From NCBI RefSeq assembly GCF_027244095.1, contig NC_069658.1:51943001-52007000 (forward strand): a stretch of 64,000 nucleotides of DNA. The letters are read 5' to 3'. A program made the translations under genes and the position numbers. The DNA is from Hemicordylus capensis (taxonomy: Eukaryota; Chordata; Lepidosauria; Squamata; Cordylidae). This document shows positions 12,289-55,151 of this stretch, piece after piece. Each line of letters starts with the position of its first letter. The first letter of the stretch is position 1. The notes beneath the pieces were generated by a model. That model worked only from the letters and a program-made list of their open reading frames with translations. It did no database searches and was not told where the DNA came from.

Positions 12289-14441
12289 TATTTAATGCCC
12301 AGCCCAGCACTGGTGTGAGGGAGGATGGATGGGGGCAAGGAGTGGTGGGGGGTTAACTATAGTACCCAGGTATCTCCACATTTGATCCTAGATGCCCTTG
12401 TGTGACTCCCTGCCCTCCGCACGGACCCTTCCGGCATTCTCTCCACCCACCCAGCCCCCACTGTGCCAATGTTGGATCAGGCATTAAAAACACACAGATA
12501 CACCATACTATCTGAGGCAATTGCCCTGTCTGTGGTTGGCTGCCTCTACATAGTGCAGGGAGAGAATTGTGCTATGGGGTATTTGGACATTGCCGATTGC
12601 ACAAGTCTTACATATATTCTCTAAAATTCTGATTTAATTTTAATATCAGCAATTAGTAAGTACTCCCCATTGTCTTCATTCGAAATACATCTCCTCTCTG
12701 TAAGCAGCAGCAAAAAACAAACTACAGCAAAATGGTTCTGAAGCTTGACAGCAGGTGTTTATCATGCTATTAAAAAAAATCAACTTCTCCGTTACTCCTG
12801 TAGTAGTTTTACAGTTTTAAAAAACACTTCTGTGTAGTGTTAAGAAATTGAAGGATGAATGCATTGATGAGCAAATGTGCATTTGGTGCTTTAGAAGATG
12901 AGTAACTTGCTAGTGTTGTGGGGCGGGGCGGGGGGGGTGGAGACTGATGGCTCAACAAGCAAATGATTAATCAGTGTGTGGAACTGTTGCTAAAATTGTG
13001 GTTCATGGAGGAAGTCAGACTAACTACAGGGCTGGGAAACCTACGGAGTGCTCACTTTTTATACTAAATATGACCACACTGAACCACCTTGGGATAATTT
13101 TATGAAAGGCGGCATATAAATCTAACAAATAAAAAAAATAAGGGGTGTTGTTGTGGGGGGAAGCGCATTTACTTTGTGTGTGGGTGGCCCTCTTGAGAAC
13201 TATTGGTTAGTAGGTGGAGTATTCTCAGATTGTCTGGAGTGACTGCTTAATAAAAGCTTAAATTTGTGTGGCAATTCTGGTAGCTGCTGCTATCCCTCTT
13301 ATTACAGCTATCTAGAGATGTTTCTGCGGGCTCCACAGCCCATCAGAAAATGGCACTTTCCTTATTTAATCTACTTGGCTTTCCATTTCAGCCAACTATT
13401 TGTCTTCAATTTTATGTAGAGTAATGTGGCTTGACTGTCTGGACAAGGATTTGTTAGTTGGCCATAGCTTTCAACAACCCAGGAACAAAGCAAGGGCACT
13501 TGAAAAGAACAACATAATTTCCAAAAAAAGCATCAAAATGTGGCATTGATATTAAGTGCAAGAGATCAGAGTTACTAAGAATCTGCAGATAGTTTGACTC
13601 ATTCTTGCAGGACAAAAAGAAGTTTGTGTCAGCAGGGTATGCCTGTGATTCTGGTCAGTAAAGGGGTAGTGATAGCTAATGATTCAGCCTATCAAGGTTC
13701 GTCCTCTCTCTCTCTCCCCCTCCCTCTGATTAAAGATATAATTTCCTTTGAAAATGGAATGATGTCACAACACTGCCTTTGGGTAAACTGTATCCTGATT
13801 ATTGTAGTCCTGATGAACAATCTTTAATACAAGGCTGTGTTCATGCCCGGGTCTGGCGAGGGAGATGGAGCAAGGCAGCAGTTGGAACCAAGAGCTCAGT
13901 GAGGGAGCTGTTGTTTGAACAAGCAAGGTCAGGCTTTGAATGGTAGGGTCCTATAGGAGCCAGGAGCTCTGTCTCTTCTGGGAGCTCAAGTCCAAGGCAG
14001 GTGCCTGAGCTGGCCACTCTGCTCCTGAGTAAGCCCCTTGGGAGGGAGGCCTTGAGCAGCCAAGTGAGCTCTTACTGCTGGAGCCCGGCTCTGGTTTTGC
14101 ATCATTTCCACTCCTGGGGATCTGAGGTTATGGAGCAGGTTCAAGGGACAGGACAGGAGTGCTGCTAGGCACATGGGGTCCCCAGAGTTCCAGGATTGCT
14201 CTGAGGGGGCGAATGCCGGAGCAGCAAGAACCTCTGGCTGCTCAAGGTTCATTGGATGTACTGGGCTTTTGTTGGGGCTAGAGGTCTGAACTGGGCTGTG
14301 CTCCTCTTCCTCTAAGAGAATCTCCTCATGATTAGAATTTTTTCCTGACAGGCTGCAGGAAAGGAAAATTACAGTTTTAGAACTCTTTATAATAATTGTC
14401 AATGTGTCTAACCCAGAAAAATCTGATAAAATGTTCATTGT
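12289..14441. other. ZFYVE16 5' intron, mostly unassigned
   Basis: A short L2/SINE-like tail at about 13,050-13,135 (CCACCTTGGGATAATTTTATG, GGCGGCATATAAAT). The GC-richer block 13,840-14,340 looks like part of an unidentified repeat: it differs in composition from its flanks, and its 150-codon minus-strand frame resembles nothing I know. Confidence 0.4.
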
Positions 14442-14547
14442 CCCCTGCTAACTGAGCAAAGAGGCACCTTTTTAAAGTGGTGATTTTCTTTATTTAGTAG
14501 GGGGAGAGCAACTGATCCTATCCATCCCCAGCCCAGCATATGGAGAG

Positions 14548-15066
14548 TAGGAGTGTGCACGGTTTTGGTCCGGCACAATAGAAAAGACCGCCGGACCAGT
14601 CCGGCACGGGGGGGGGGACTGCTTCTTTAAGCGGGGGAGGGGGGTGGTAGTACTCCCCTCCCCCTCGCCGCTCTTCCCCCTCCACCGCTCATCCTTTGTA
14701 AAATCCTATTGGGGCGGCAGAGTTCTTCCCTGCCGCCCCTGCCCCCATCGTCGTTAGTTAAGGCTTTAACGAGACGAGCACTAGCGGCGTGCATGCGTCC
14801 TCCTCGGCACATGCGCTCGTCTCTGACGTATGCGGCTCACGCGCCGTGACGTATGCGGCGCACGCGCGGCAGCGTCAGAGACGAGCGCGTGCGCCGAGGA
14901 GGACGCGTGCGTGCTGCTAGTGCTCGTCTCGTTAAAGCCTTAACTAACGACGACGGAGGCAGGGAAGAACTCTGCCGCCCCAAGAAGATTTTACAAAGGA
15001 CCCCCGCTTAAAAAAACAGTCCCCCCCGTGCCGGACCGGGGGCCCACCGGACCATGCACACCCCTA
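14548..15066. mobile_element. Non-autonomous hAT foldback element, copy 2
   Basis: Ends TAGGAGTGTGCACGG and TGCACACCCCTA, with perfect 8-bp target duplication ATGGAGAG (14540-14547 and 15067-15074). Most of the left half is inverted in the right half, making a long GC-rich hairpin centred near 14,850. It lies inside an SINE B copy, which itself lies inside an SINE A copy. Confidence 0.9.
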
Positions 15067-15074
15067 ATGGAGAG

Positions 15075-15364
15075 CTGGTCTTGTGGTAGCAAGCATGACT
15101 TGTCCCCTTAGCTAAGCAGGGTATGTCCTGGTTGCATATGAATGGGATACTTGATGTGTGAGCACTGTAAGATATTTCCTTTAGGGGATGAAGCCACTCT
15201 GGGAAGAGCAGAAGGTTCCAAGTTCCCTCCCTGGCTTCTCCAAGATAGGGCTGAGAGAGATTCCTGCCTGCAACCTTGGAGAAGCCGCTGCCAGTCTGTG
15301 TAGACAATGCTGAGCTAGATGGACCTATGGTCTGACTCAGTATATGGCAGCTTCCTATGTTCCC
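15075..15364 (-). mobile_element. SINE B family copy, antisense
   Basis: CTGGTCTTGTGGTAGCAAGC, AGGGCTGAGAGAGATTCCTG, CTGCCAGTCTGTGTAGACAA and TATGGCAGCTTCCTATGTTC. It is the reverse complement of the copy at 26,567. Its first 8 bases lie left of the hAT element as the duplicated target. Confidence 0.75.
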
Positions 15365-15515
15365 ATGTCCCTCCAGTGGCTGTTGCTGGTGTCTGTCTTA
15401 TGTTTCTTTTTTAGATTGTGAGCCCTTTGACAGGGATCAGTTTTATTTTATTTTTTTATATCTATGTAAACCTCTTTGGGAACTTTGGTTGGAAAGTGGT
15501 ATATAAATATTAATC

Positions 15516-17322
15516 ATATCCAAATATTCATAGGGCTAAGAAAAGAGATTTAGCAAATATTCTTTCACCATCTAAGGACTGCATACATCTGAAAAGCATA
15601 ATATTTTGATATTATTCAACTTTTACAATAAGAACAACTTTAATAAATGACTAAACTACAACTTTAATACATGACTAAAGATGCTATTGGATTTATATCC
15701 ATTAGGATTGTGAAGTAACCTTTGCTGCTGTTGGCTGAAACACTTTGCTGTTGGTTCTTAAATCAAATTTAGCTATCCTTATGCTGTTGAGGTGTGGGAG
15801 ATCCAGCTCTTGGCCACAAAATTGTGGCTGTTAGTTTGCTCTGTTCCATGAAGTAGAAATGGTTTCCAGTGTCCCATAAGACCCTCAAATGCAACATTGG
15901 TATGGTTGTTTTACTGGGATTGCTTGGAATTGGTCATTTGCTACACCATTGCTTAGGAAATGTTGATGCAAAACTTTAGTGCTGGATATACGATAGTACT
16001 AGCAAGTCTTTGCTAGCCTCCGGATGTAGTTATAGTGGGATTGTTGTGAAACTTCTTGCTGTAATTCTCAAGACTGTGCAGGTAATAAGGCGATAATTTA
16101 GCAATGAAATATATACAAGGGATTCTGGTGGGTTAAAGTATGAAATAGGAATCAGATCTCAGTTTTGCCATGAATAGGCTAGGTTACCTTAGTCAATCAA
16201 CTATCCTTTCAGCTTCTCACCTATAATATTTTGCAGGGCTTTGAGTAGTTACAAAAAGCTGTGGTTTAAGTACATTTATATTTTACCTTTTCTCAAGGGA
16301 ACTCAAGATGGCATCAAGGCACTGGTGAGATCCAAACCTCGCAGGATTGCTGCATCATGTGCCTTTAATCTATAGTCTGAGCCCAATATATCAATATTTA
16401 TTTATATGTACAGGATTTAGGTGATATTTTGACAGGAATCTGGGGTAAAAGACACCTGTGTGTCTTGCTGTTTCAATTGGGCACATGCATGGAATAATCA
16501 AGAATGCAATCATTGCAAATCTAAAAGACTGAAATGAGAGGAGGGGGGTAGCATTTGAAGTATGCAAAAGTGCAGCAGTTTAAAACCAGCACTTGGAGTT
16601 CTGCCTGAATTAATCTAGAGGCCAGGGTCTGTACTGGCTAATATTTCTGGGGACCCATTTGTTTTTGTAAGATAGACTGTTGTCACTGTACTAGCAACCG
16701 CTTCTGAATAGTAAAGGGCAATTCTAGTTCAGGTACTCTGAAACAGCCTTGTCTAGAAACGTTTGTTAAATTATTTATAAAATTCAGATTAGATCTTTTA
16801 TTTAGCAGTGGTGGTGTACTTCATCAATCTGTGGCAGACATTTATTTATCTGTTCCTTATCTGTCTTGAGCTGTAATAGTTTTACTTCTTTGCTTAACTT
16901 AATGAAGTGATAGTTTGGATTTTTTATGAAGAAAGACACCACGTAAATGTTGAACAATTCAGCTTGAGTGTAATATTTTGAATTGCTGTATTGAATAGTA
17001 GTCATTCCTAGCTAGTAGGTCTTTCTGCTAAAACTGTACTACATTGGTTTAGCTGTGCCTATTTCTCCTTGCAATGGTTTTACTGACATAGCAGCTCAAG
17101 GAGCTGATATGGACTTAAGGAGCCTTTTCTTTGGGAGTGTGACTGAGACGTTGGCTGAACAGTGTTCTGAATAAGTAGTTTTTTGTTTGGCCTTTAGAGA
17201 ACACTATATTAAAAACACCTGCAAACAGACTAGCTACCTGTGACGGAAATAAAACAATTGATATTAGTGAGTAATGGTATTCTCAACATGAGCTTCTCTA
17301 TTACTACTCTTTTTTTAAACAG
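15516..17322. other. ZFYVE16 5' intron, nothing recognised
   Basis: AT-rich intronic DNA without clear repeats or coding signal. Confidence 0.4.
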
Positions 17323-17404
17323 ATGTTTTTGTAAAAGATACAAATGAATATGAAAGTAGCCTTGGAAGTGCCTGCTGCTTGAGACTGTGTTACTTAAGAA
17401 ACAG
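17323..17404 (+). other. ZFYVE16: Probable non-coding 5' UTR exon of ZFYVE16
   Basis: A pyrimidine-rich tract and AAACAG acceptor precede 17323, and a donor (ACAG then GTAATG) follows 17404. The 82-nt stretch lies between the CpG island and the start-codon exon. It contains two upstream ATGs, each followed by an early in-frame stop: ATG 17323 to TAA 17332-17334, and ATG 17344 to TGA 17380-17382. Splice-site inference only; no conserved protein supports it. Confidence 0.45.
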
Positions 17405-18070
17405 GTAATGAAATCTTTTGGTGCAACAAATTAATGTCTGGTTTTGGTCACTTAGTGCATGGGGGTTGATTGACATCAGGATTATTTCATTGCCTACTTC
17501 ATCACTATCCCAGTGCACCCATTCACCACTGTCGGTCATACTGACCCATAAAAACCCTGAACAGGGTAAGCTATGATTTGTTCAACTTTGGTGTGCACCA
17601 GTTCCTGTTTGGTATCGCCACATGGTTCCCTAAATGCAGTATTAATGTTTCTAAAACCAGGGCAATTACTTCAGTTTGGAGATTTGAAACAGTGAACAGA
17701 GTACTTCTAGTTACTATATCTCAGACTGTTTGGCTTATGAGTCTTGCACTACACATAACTGCAATATGCCTTGGTTGTCAAATGTTCATTACTGGTGTTA
17801 TTTCACTTATATTGTGATAAAGCAGTGGTTTCAAATTCATCTGGTTTGACAAGGCCTATTCCTGCGTTTGCAAGACATCTATACATATTTTTCTCTAGGC
17901 ACGATTCCCTTGTGGTATGTGCTGAGTATAAGTAATCTGAAGCCTAGTTTTCTGTGGTGTTCAAAGAAGCAAGCAAACTTTTGCTTAAAAAAAGGAAAGA
18001 ATATGCAGTGTGACTCTTATTTAATGAAGATAACATTTCTATAATCTGTCCTTAAAAACCCCCTTTGTAG

Positions 18071-49046
<30,976 letters not shown>

Positions 49047-50210
49047 CTGACATATATATTATGCTGTAGTGGACTGAATTGCTAGCACTGACCAATACCA
49101 AAGCAGTTGCGTTACACTATGGATGAAACATTCAGGTTTATTTTTAAGAAGCCAATGATGTTGTTAATACATCTTTAAAAGGAGTTTGCTTTTTAAAAAG
49201 TGATTGTTCTTCCTTAACGTGAAAACTGAATTTAAAAGTTAAGTTTCCTTATGTTCTGAAACTTTACACTTAATACAGCCACTAAAAATGCAAGGAATAA
49301 AACAAACATGTGTTTTACAGTGCTGAGATACACCCTTATCTTTCCCAGATAAATATTTTAGATGTTCTTTATTAGCATGAGTTTTGAACTCTTGATGTGT
49401 CAAAATCACTACTCTTAACTGGGTTTTTAAAAAAGCATATAAGTGAAACAGAATTTTTTTCTAGCTCTTGCAGTTGATATTCAAATATAAAATCTGTTAA
49501 TTACTAGAGAAATTATATACATTAAATGTCTGATAGATGTTTGCACAAACTAATATTGCCTGTGTGAGAATAACAGCATGTTTCTGCCAGGTGTGATCAT
49601 TTTGTAAGACTTTGTCATTGGAATTGTCCTGATTTTAAAAATTGGGATATTTGAAGTATATAATGGTGCTTCCAAAACTTAGACAACTTCCATCTACAGT
49701 AATTGCTTTTTGAATAGCTGAATTTGTTATATTTATAATTGACTTACTAAACATGAAAAATGGATAATTTGTATACAGTACCTAAACTTCTTTCTTGTTT
49801 GCTCAGTTGTACAGTTGTTTCTTGGATTTTCCAAGAATGAGTAAGAAGCCAGATGACCCTTAAAGTAGTCATCCTGTAGCAGTAAATCGGGTGGGAAGCC
49901 TGTCTGTGTTCCCTTCTCTAATTATTGGGACCTCTTAGTATCTCTGTTTTTGTTTTCAGGGACAACAATGTATTAAGTGTGAATTTTCATGAACAGTTTG
50001 CTGTAACATACTTGAGGCTCTTTATACAGTACTTATTTTTATACTGGAGTATTTGAAGTAAATAAGCTTTGATGTATGAGGATAATGATTGAGTAACTGA
50101 GTAACCTAAATCAGGGTTGATTACAACTGCATAATAATCCTGTTATGCACAGAAGCACATTATATGTGTCTCTTTTACCTTGATTAAAATGTTATAAAAT
50201 TAGACTCCTG
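49047..50210 (+). other. ZFYVE16: Probable ZFYVE16 3' UTR
   Basis: AT-rich, repeat-poor sequence directly after the stop. Candidate poly(A) signals are AATAAA at 49296-49301 and ATTAAA at 50183-50188. The absence of interspersed repeats until about 50,260 fits an exonic 3' UTR. The true end cannot be decided without transcript data. Confidence 0.5.
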
Positions 50211-50260
50211 TAATTATTGCTTTCTAACTGTATCTAGATGCCTTTTTATCCTACTTCCCT

Positions 50261-50538
50261 TAAGGAAAGTAAGCTTATGAGAGTGTGTGTGTGTGTCCAC
50301 CCCCCACCCCCTCAACTTTGCAGTGTCTGGAGCAATATGAACCAAATTGGGTACAGGTGTAGGAATACATAGGAATGGCTCAAGGTCTTAGTTTGTAATG
50401 ATGTCATCCACCCTGTTCAAGGTGGTGGACACATGCACATTTAAGGCTGAAGTGGGCTAACTTGTGATGATGGTAATTATCAATTAAGACTATAGAGAAA
50501 AGAAAGTATGTAGATTAGTTCTTACCAGAACAACTTGT
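50261..50538 (+). repeat. Tandem-unit repeat element, single-unit copy
   Basis: Starts TAAGGAAAGTAAGCTTATG, followed by a GT run and CCACCCCC, one unit (ACCAAATTGGGTACAGGTG, GATGTCATCCACCC), and ends TTCTTACCAGAACAACTTGT. It is 42 kb from the other copies, which shows dispersal. Confidence 0.75.
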
Positions 50539-51319
50539 TTTGTTTTCATGGGTTATATTTATTTTGTATCAACTTTATTTATAACTAAAACATTTGCCAG
50601 TTCATGTTAGGTGGCAGGTCAAGAATTAACATTGAGCTAATATCCTTTTGTGTTAAGAACTACAATTCTGTGGAACAGCTAAAGATTACAGTAACATTCA
50701 GCTTTAACACCATATATAGATATCTGATATCAGTGAACAGAAGATGACAGCTGCAGCAAATAATGTTAAGTGTTACAAATATTGACCCATGATATGCAAT
50801 GATGACTTGTAAAACACGATATTGTATAGCAGCAATTTCAACCCACTTTGTCATAATAGTTTTATGTTCCCTTGGAAATGTATTCTTGCTTTCCATTTAT
50901 AAATTACTAAAAAATTAGACTTTTATTTTAGTACAATATTCTATAATTTAGTCTTGATACAGTGTATTTTAAATTTTATAACTGAAGCTGATAGGTCCTA
51001 AACAAATCGGACAATAACATTCTAAAGGCCTTGATAGATTGTTTGCTTCAATGGCTTATTTCAGATGAACATTTAATCAGTTTGTAATCCATTCAAAGTT
51101 TCCAAAAAGGCACCATAAGTAAGACTTTATAAGTTAATAGAGTACATGTTAAAAGTACATGGATAACAGTGGTAAATTCTGAACTGGGTGGCTCTAGTTC
51201 ATAGTGTTATAGGGTATTGTTATGCACCTGTGGGCTTCTAGTTTGAGAGGCTTCTCTACTGTATTGCTGGTTGTGGTCATCGTCGTCGTCATCATCATCA
51301 TCTTCTTCTTCTTCTTCTT

Positions 51320-51992
51320 CTTTATTTGTTAGCCGCCCCACAACAAATTGTTCTCTGGGTGGCTCATAACAGGATTAAAACATACAATACAAACACAGAA
51401 CACATTAAATCATAACAGACAAAAAAGAAGAAAATAAAATACAAAATACAATACACAACAGTTTATAAAGTCGTTTTAAAATTAAAAATCAGATTAAATC
51501 TGGAATTTTTTTAAAAAGTCCTGGGTGAACAAAAAGGTCTTTACCTGGCGTCTAAAAGAACAAAGTGACAAAGCCAGGTAAACCTCACTGGGAAGGTCAT
51601 TCCATAAACATGGTGCAACCACCAAAAAGGCCCTCTGCCTGTTAGCTACCTGCCTCGTTTCATTTGGTGGGGCACCTGGAGGAGGGCCTCTGAAGATCTT
51701 AAGGTTTGGATAGGGACTTATGGGGCAAGGTGCTCTCTCAGGTAACCATTTAGGGCTTTCAAGGTTAAAACAAGCACTTTGAATTGGGCCTGGAAATGGA
51801 CTGGGAGTTCGTGCAGCTGACGAAGCACTGGCATGATATGATCAAAATGTCCAGTCCCAGTTAATAATCTTGCAGTCCTATTTTGTACCAGCTACATACA
51901 GTTTCTGGACCATTTTCAAAGGCAGTCCCATGTACAACACATTGCAGTAATCTAAGTGAGAGGTTACCAGAGCTTGAGTAACTGAGACCAAG
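51320..51992 (-). mobile_element. L2-like LINE 3' end fragment
   Basis: Preceded by (TCTTC)n at 51,280-51,320, then TTAGCCGCCCCAC, a region with GGTCATTCCATAAAC and AAAAAGGCCCTCTGCCT, and TTGCAGTAATCTAAGTGAG at the far end. This is the common reptile L2-type tail on the minus strand; no open frame. Confidence 0.65.
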
Positions 51993-52441
51993 CAGTGTAC
52001 CTATGTATTCCTATACCAGTATGCTAATGGGCCATTGTACCCATGTGCCATTGTACTAAGGCACTATTGAGCTACAATCCAAGGGACACTTCTTCTGTGC
52101 CAGTACACTGTCAACTATTATTTGGGTAGGGTTTAACCTGGACTTCGCTCTTACACCTGGACTTCGGGGCCAAAGTCCAGGGCCTCCACACCCCCTGGGG
52201 ACCCCCAAATCCTCTTTAGTCTGTCCTGGGTGGTGTGGTCACCACACTGCGCTGCTGGCCCATGCTGTGCTGGGTGGCTGAGTGTAATTGTGACTTGTGC
52301 CAGGTGCTTTAGAGACAGAGGGAAGAAATCTGTGGGATGGGAATTTGTTACATTGTGTGTTGGAATGTTTCTGCTAATGCATATTTGCATAAATATACAT
52401 GTTTTATATTCTTACTTTCTTGTGAGTTCAGTTGCTGTTTG

Positions 52442-52812
52442 TAGGGATGTGTACGGAACTGGTTTGGAGGCCCTTTATGGGCCTCCGAACCAGTTTGACA
52501 GCAGGGGTTGTCTAACCTTAAGAGCGGGGAAGGGTGCACTTGCCCCTCCTGCCGCTTTCCCCATGCCGCACTGTTCTCCAGATATGACCGTAAGTCTCTG
52601 ACATGCCTGCGCGCGCCGGCATATTGGAGACTTCCGGTCATATCTGGATAATGGGGTGGCAGGGAGGTATTCTGCCACCCCGAGGGCCTTGGATTAAAAC
52701 GGCCCCCGGCAGGGGGGAAGCAGCAGGAGGGATAAGTGCACCCTCCCCTACTCTTAAAGCAGCAACCCCGCCACCTTGAAGCCTCCCCGCTGCAGTTCCA
52801 TGCACATCCCTA
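52442..52812. mobile_element. Non-autonomous hAT element, copy 5
   Basis: Ends TAGGGATGTGTACGG and TGCACATCCCTA, with perfect 8-bp target duplication GCTGTTTG (52434-52441 and 52813-52820). Partly palindromic, with the centre near 52,610 (GCGCGCGCCGGC). Confidence 0.9.
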
Positions 52813-52845
52813 GCTGTTTGTGCCCTCAAGAACCCACATATTCAA

Positions 52846-52848
<3 letters not shown>

Positions 52849-52898
<50 letters not shown>
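52849..52898. repeat. (GT)25 microsatellite
   Basis: Pure GT run just downstream of hAT copy 5, between the two genes. Confidence 0.95.
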
Positions 52899-52900
<2 letters not shown>

Positions 52901-53394
52901 TGAAGGGGTGTGATGCTTAACTTCCAGTGGATGCAGGGGAGAGGGCTCCAAAGGCTTTTAGGTCCAGGATCCAAAATTACCTAGGTATACCTCTGACTGC
53001 AAGTGTGTGAACTGTGTGTATACACTGTAAACAGATTGTACATGTTGAACATAATAGGCCCATACTTTCAGTTGTGTATCAAATGGAGGGTAAATAATGG
53101 AGCTTTAAACGTGTATAACACTCTGCACAAATCTTCAGTATTTGTCTCTGAATAAAAAAGGCCAAGTCTGGCTTTGTTTCTAGCTCTGCCTCTACCAGAA
53201 TGCCTATGTAGGTTAGGCTGGGAAAAGAACACGACCTGCCCACCTCTTGAGCTTCATGTCCAACCTGGGATTTGACTGAGCCCAGGCAGTTTAATCCAGC
53301 AGAAGTAGACCCTTTCTTTCAACTGCACCCCCGTGAGGGGCAGTTAAAAGATAGTTCCAAAACTGTTCTGTCCCTCTGCAGGAGCTTGGAGGAA

Positions 53395-53625
53395 ATGTTT
53401 CCTGTACTAGATATTATTTAGATACAGACTTGCAACAAAAAGTTCTCAAAGTGGTTTACACAGGAAAAGCGAGATAGTTCTCTGTCCCTAAAGGGCTCCC
53501 AAACAAACACAAGGCAGACATCAGCAACAGCCGCTAGACGAATGCTGGGACTAAACAGACTTGCTGTCCCCTGGTCAAATGTAAGAGAATCGCCACTTTG
53601 AAAAGTGCCTCTCTACCATTCTCAT
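53395..53625 (-). mobile_element. SINE A family copy 4, antisense
   Basis: The reverse complement shows GAGAGGCACTTTTCAAAGTG, CGGCTGTTGCTGATGTCTGC, GGGAGCCCTTTAGGGACAGA and TGTAAACCACTTTGAGAAC. It lies about 300 bp upstream of FAM151B exon 1. Confidence 0.7.
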
Positions 53626-53699
53626 GCTGATACAATGAATCCTATCCTGTGGGTTTAGGAATGTGTAAAATAAATTCTTGCAGTCCTTAAAGAGGCGAG

Positions 53700-54060
53700 A
53701 GCCAGAAAGGAGAGGAGCAAGGCAAATTGCGCATCGCATTTTACGCAGGAGCAGATGCTCTTGGGTCAGAAGAACAGAAGGAGCGAGTAATTCACCTTCT
53801 ACGCTCCGCTGCTGTTCAGCCGTGCTGAGACAAGACTTGGGCTGAGAGGTTCAGAAACCAGCAAACACTCGAAGATCAATGACAGTCGGCGGAAGGATAT
53901 CTTTCAGCCACACCACAATGCTATGCGCCTTCCCGAATCCTGCGGCGCCTCTACAAGCCGGTCTCGCGGCCTGGAGTACCTTGAAGCTTTTTGCGCTGCG
54001 GGGCGGGCTGGTATGGAACTGCGCGAGCACGGTAAGAACCGCGCGCCCTCGCCCCGCACT
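53700..54060 (+). promoter_or_regulatory. FAM151B: GC-rich promoter region of FAM151B
   Basis: CpG density rises from about 53,700 and peaks around 53,930-54,060, over the first coding exon. An SINE A copy ends just upstream (about 53,625) and a Sauria SINE starts about 110 bp downstream of exon 1, so the promoter is pinned between two SINEs. The transcription start is not determinable. Confidence 0.55.
53923..54031 (+). CDS. FAM151B: FAM151B coding exon 1 (5' end; start uncertain)
   Basis: The frame ends MELREHG at a donor (CACG then GTAAGA) in phase 1. It joins exactly to exon 2, which starts GPWSENILDYFL. Two in-frame ATGs are possible: 53923 (a 36-codon leader) and 54013 (a 6-codon leader). 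No upstream in-frame evidence decides between them. The N-terminus is the least conserved part of the family, so the call rests on frame compatibility, GC-rich context and position. Confidence 0.65.
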
Positions 54061-54139
54061 GCAGGGGGCGGAGGGGAGCCCGGGACCCTAACTCCTTCCT
54101 CCTCCTTCATGTCGGTTTTGTTGGTCAGCTTCCGGGAAG

Positions 54140-54370
54140 GAACCTCGGGGGCGAGCCAGTGTGGACCGGGGAGACCTGATTTCAAATCCCCGTTCCGCCA
54201 TGAAACGCACTGGGTGACTCTGTGCCAGTGGCGCGCACCTCTCAGTCTAGCCGAGCTCACAGGTTTGTTGTGAGGATCGACATAACCATGGACACCGCTC
54301 TGGGCTCCTTGGAGGAAGAGCGGGATATAAATGTGAAAATAAAAAAATAAATAAAATAAAAATAAAAGAG
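54140..54370 (+). mobile_element. Sauria-type SINE, 5'-truncated
   Basis: GGGGAGACCTGATTTCAAAT (B-box-like), ACTGGGTGACTCTGTGCCAG, TTTGTTGTGAGGATCGAC and TGGGCTCCTTGGAGGAAGAG, with an A-rich tail (AAATAAAATAAAAATAAAAG). Starts about 110 bp after FAM151B exon 1. Confidence 0.75.
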
Positions 54371-55151
54371 GTGGCTAGTTGTCGCTCCTAGGAGCGGGCG
54401 AGCACGTGCAGTGCCCCGCAGAAAGACAGGATCTCTCTTCTTTTTCTCTCAAGAGGAAACGATAAGCTGGCGGCGACGACCTGTTTTAATAGTTTTCAGA
54501 CCGCTAATGCTGCGTTCGTCTAAAATCTCTCAATTGTCGGTGGAGAAATGAAATCAAGAGTACCAGTAGGATGTAATACCTATATTAGTGCCTATTTCCC
54601 AACCAAGCAAAGCCTTGAGCAAACGAGTCCCAGTTCCTCAGTCAGAACTCCCCTTCAGGCAGGATGTTAAACCAACAATAGAAAGGAAAATATGGGCCGG
54701 AGAGCGAGAGAAAAATATGTCCCTGGGTATGGTTAAAAAGAAAGAAAGAAAGGCCCCCGTTTGTACGATGGCGTTGAGGAGGTGCTAGTGCAGGCATGCA
54801 GCATAATCGTATACGTGTTTACTGAGAAGTCATGCAGGGGGTTGCTTAGTGCGAGTACATGGGTGGAATTTACTAGGATTGTAGCTCTTAGTTCCTCTTG
54901 CATTTACACACCTAGGTTGCTGCCCGCCATGCCTGGGCACTGCCCAGCTCAGATCGAGAAACGCCTGTTACTTACGCGACGATTCTAATGGGGAAAGTCG
55001 TTCCCACATTCCTCTTCTGTCTCAGTGAATCCCCACTCGCACATTGAAATTGGCAAACAGTTGGGAAGTGAGATATCTTTGGGGAATGTAAAGTTACCAA
55101 CTCTTTAGTTGACTTGTTTTGAGAGTTAGGCTCTCAAAGCAAGTGGTGTCT

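Larger units (their letters stand above)
14442..15515 (+). mobile_element. SINE A family copy 2, split by nested insertions
   Basis: The left part 14,442-14,539 ends CCCCAGCCCAGCAT; the right part 15,365-15,515 resumes at CCCTCCAGTGGCTGTTGCTG. In copy 1 these two pieces are contiguous. The gap is filled by an SINE B copy and the hAT element within it. Confidence 0.75.

Noticed and set aside
13986-14438. 150-codon minus-strand frame
   Set aside because: No recognisable domain, no splice partners and a composition bias matching the local GC-rich block. Possibly the interior of an unidentified repeat.
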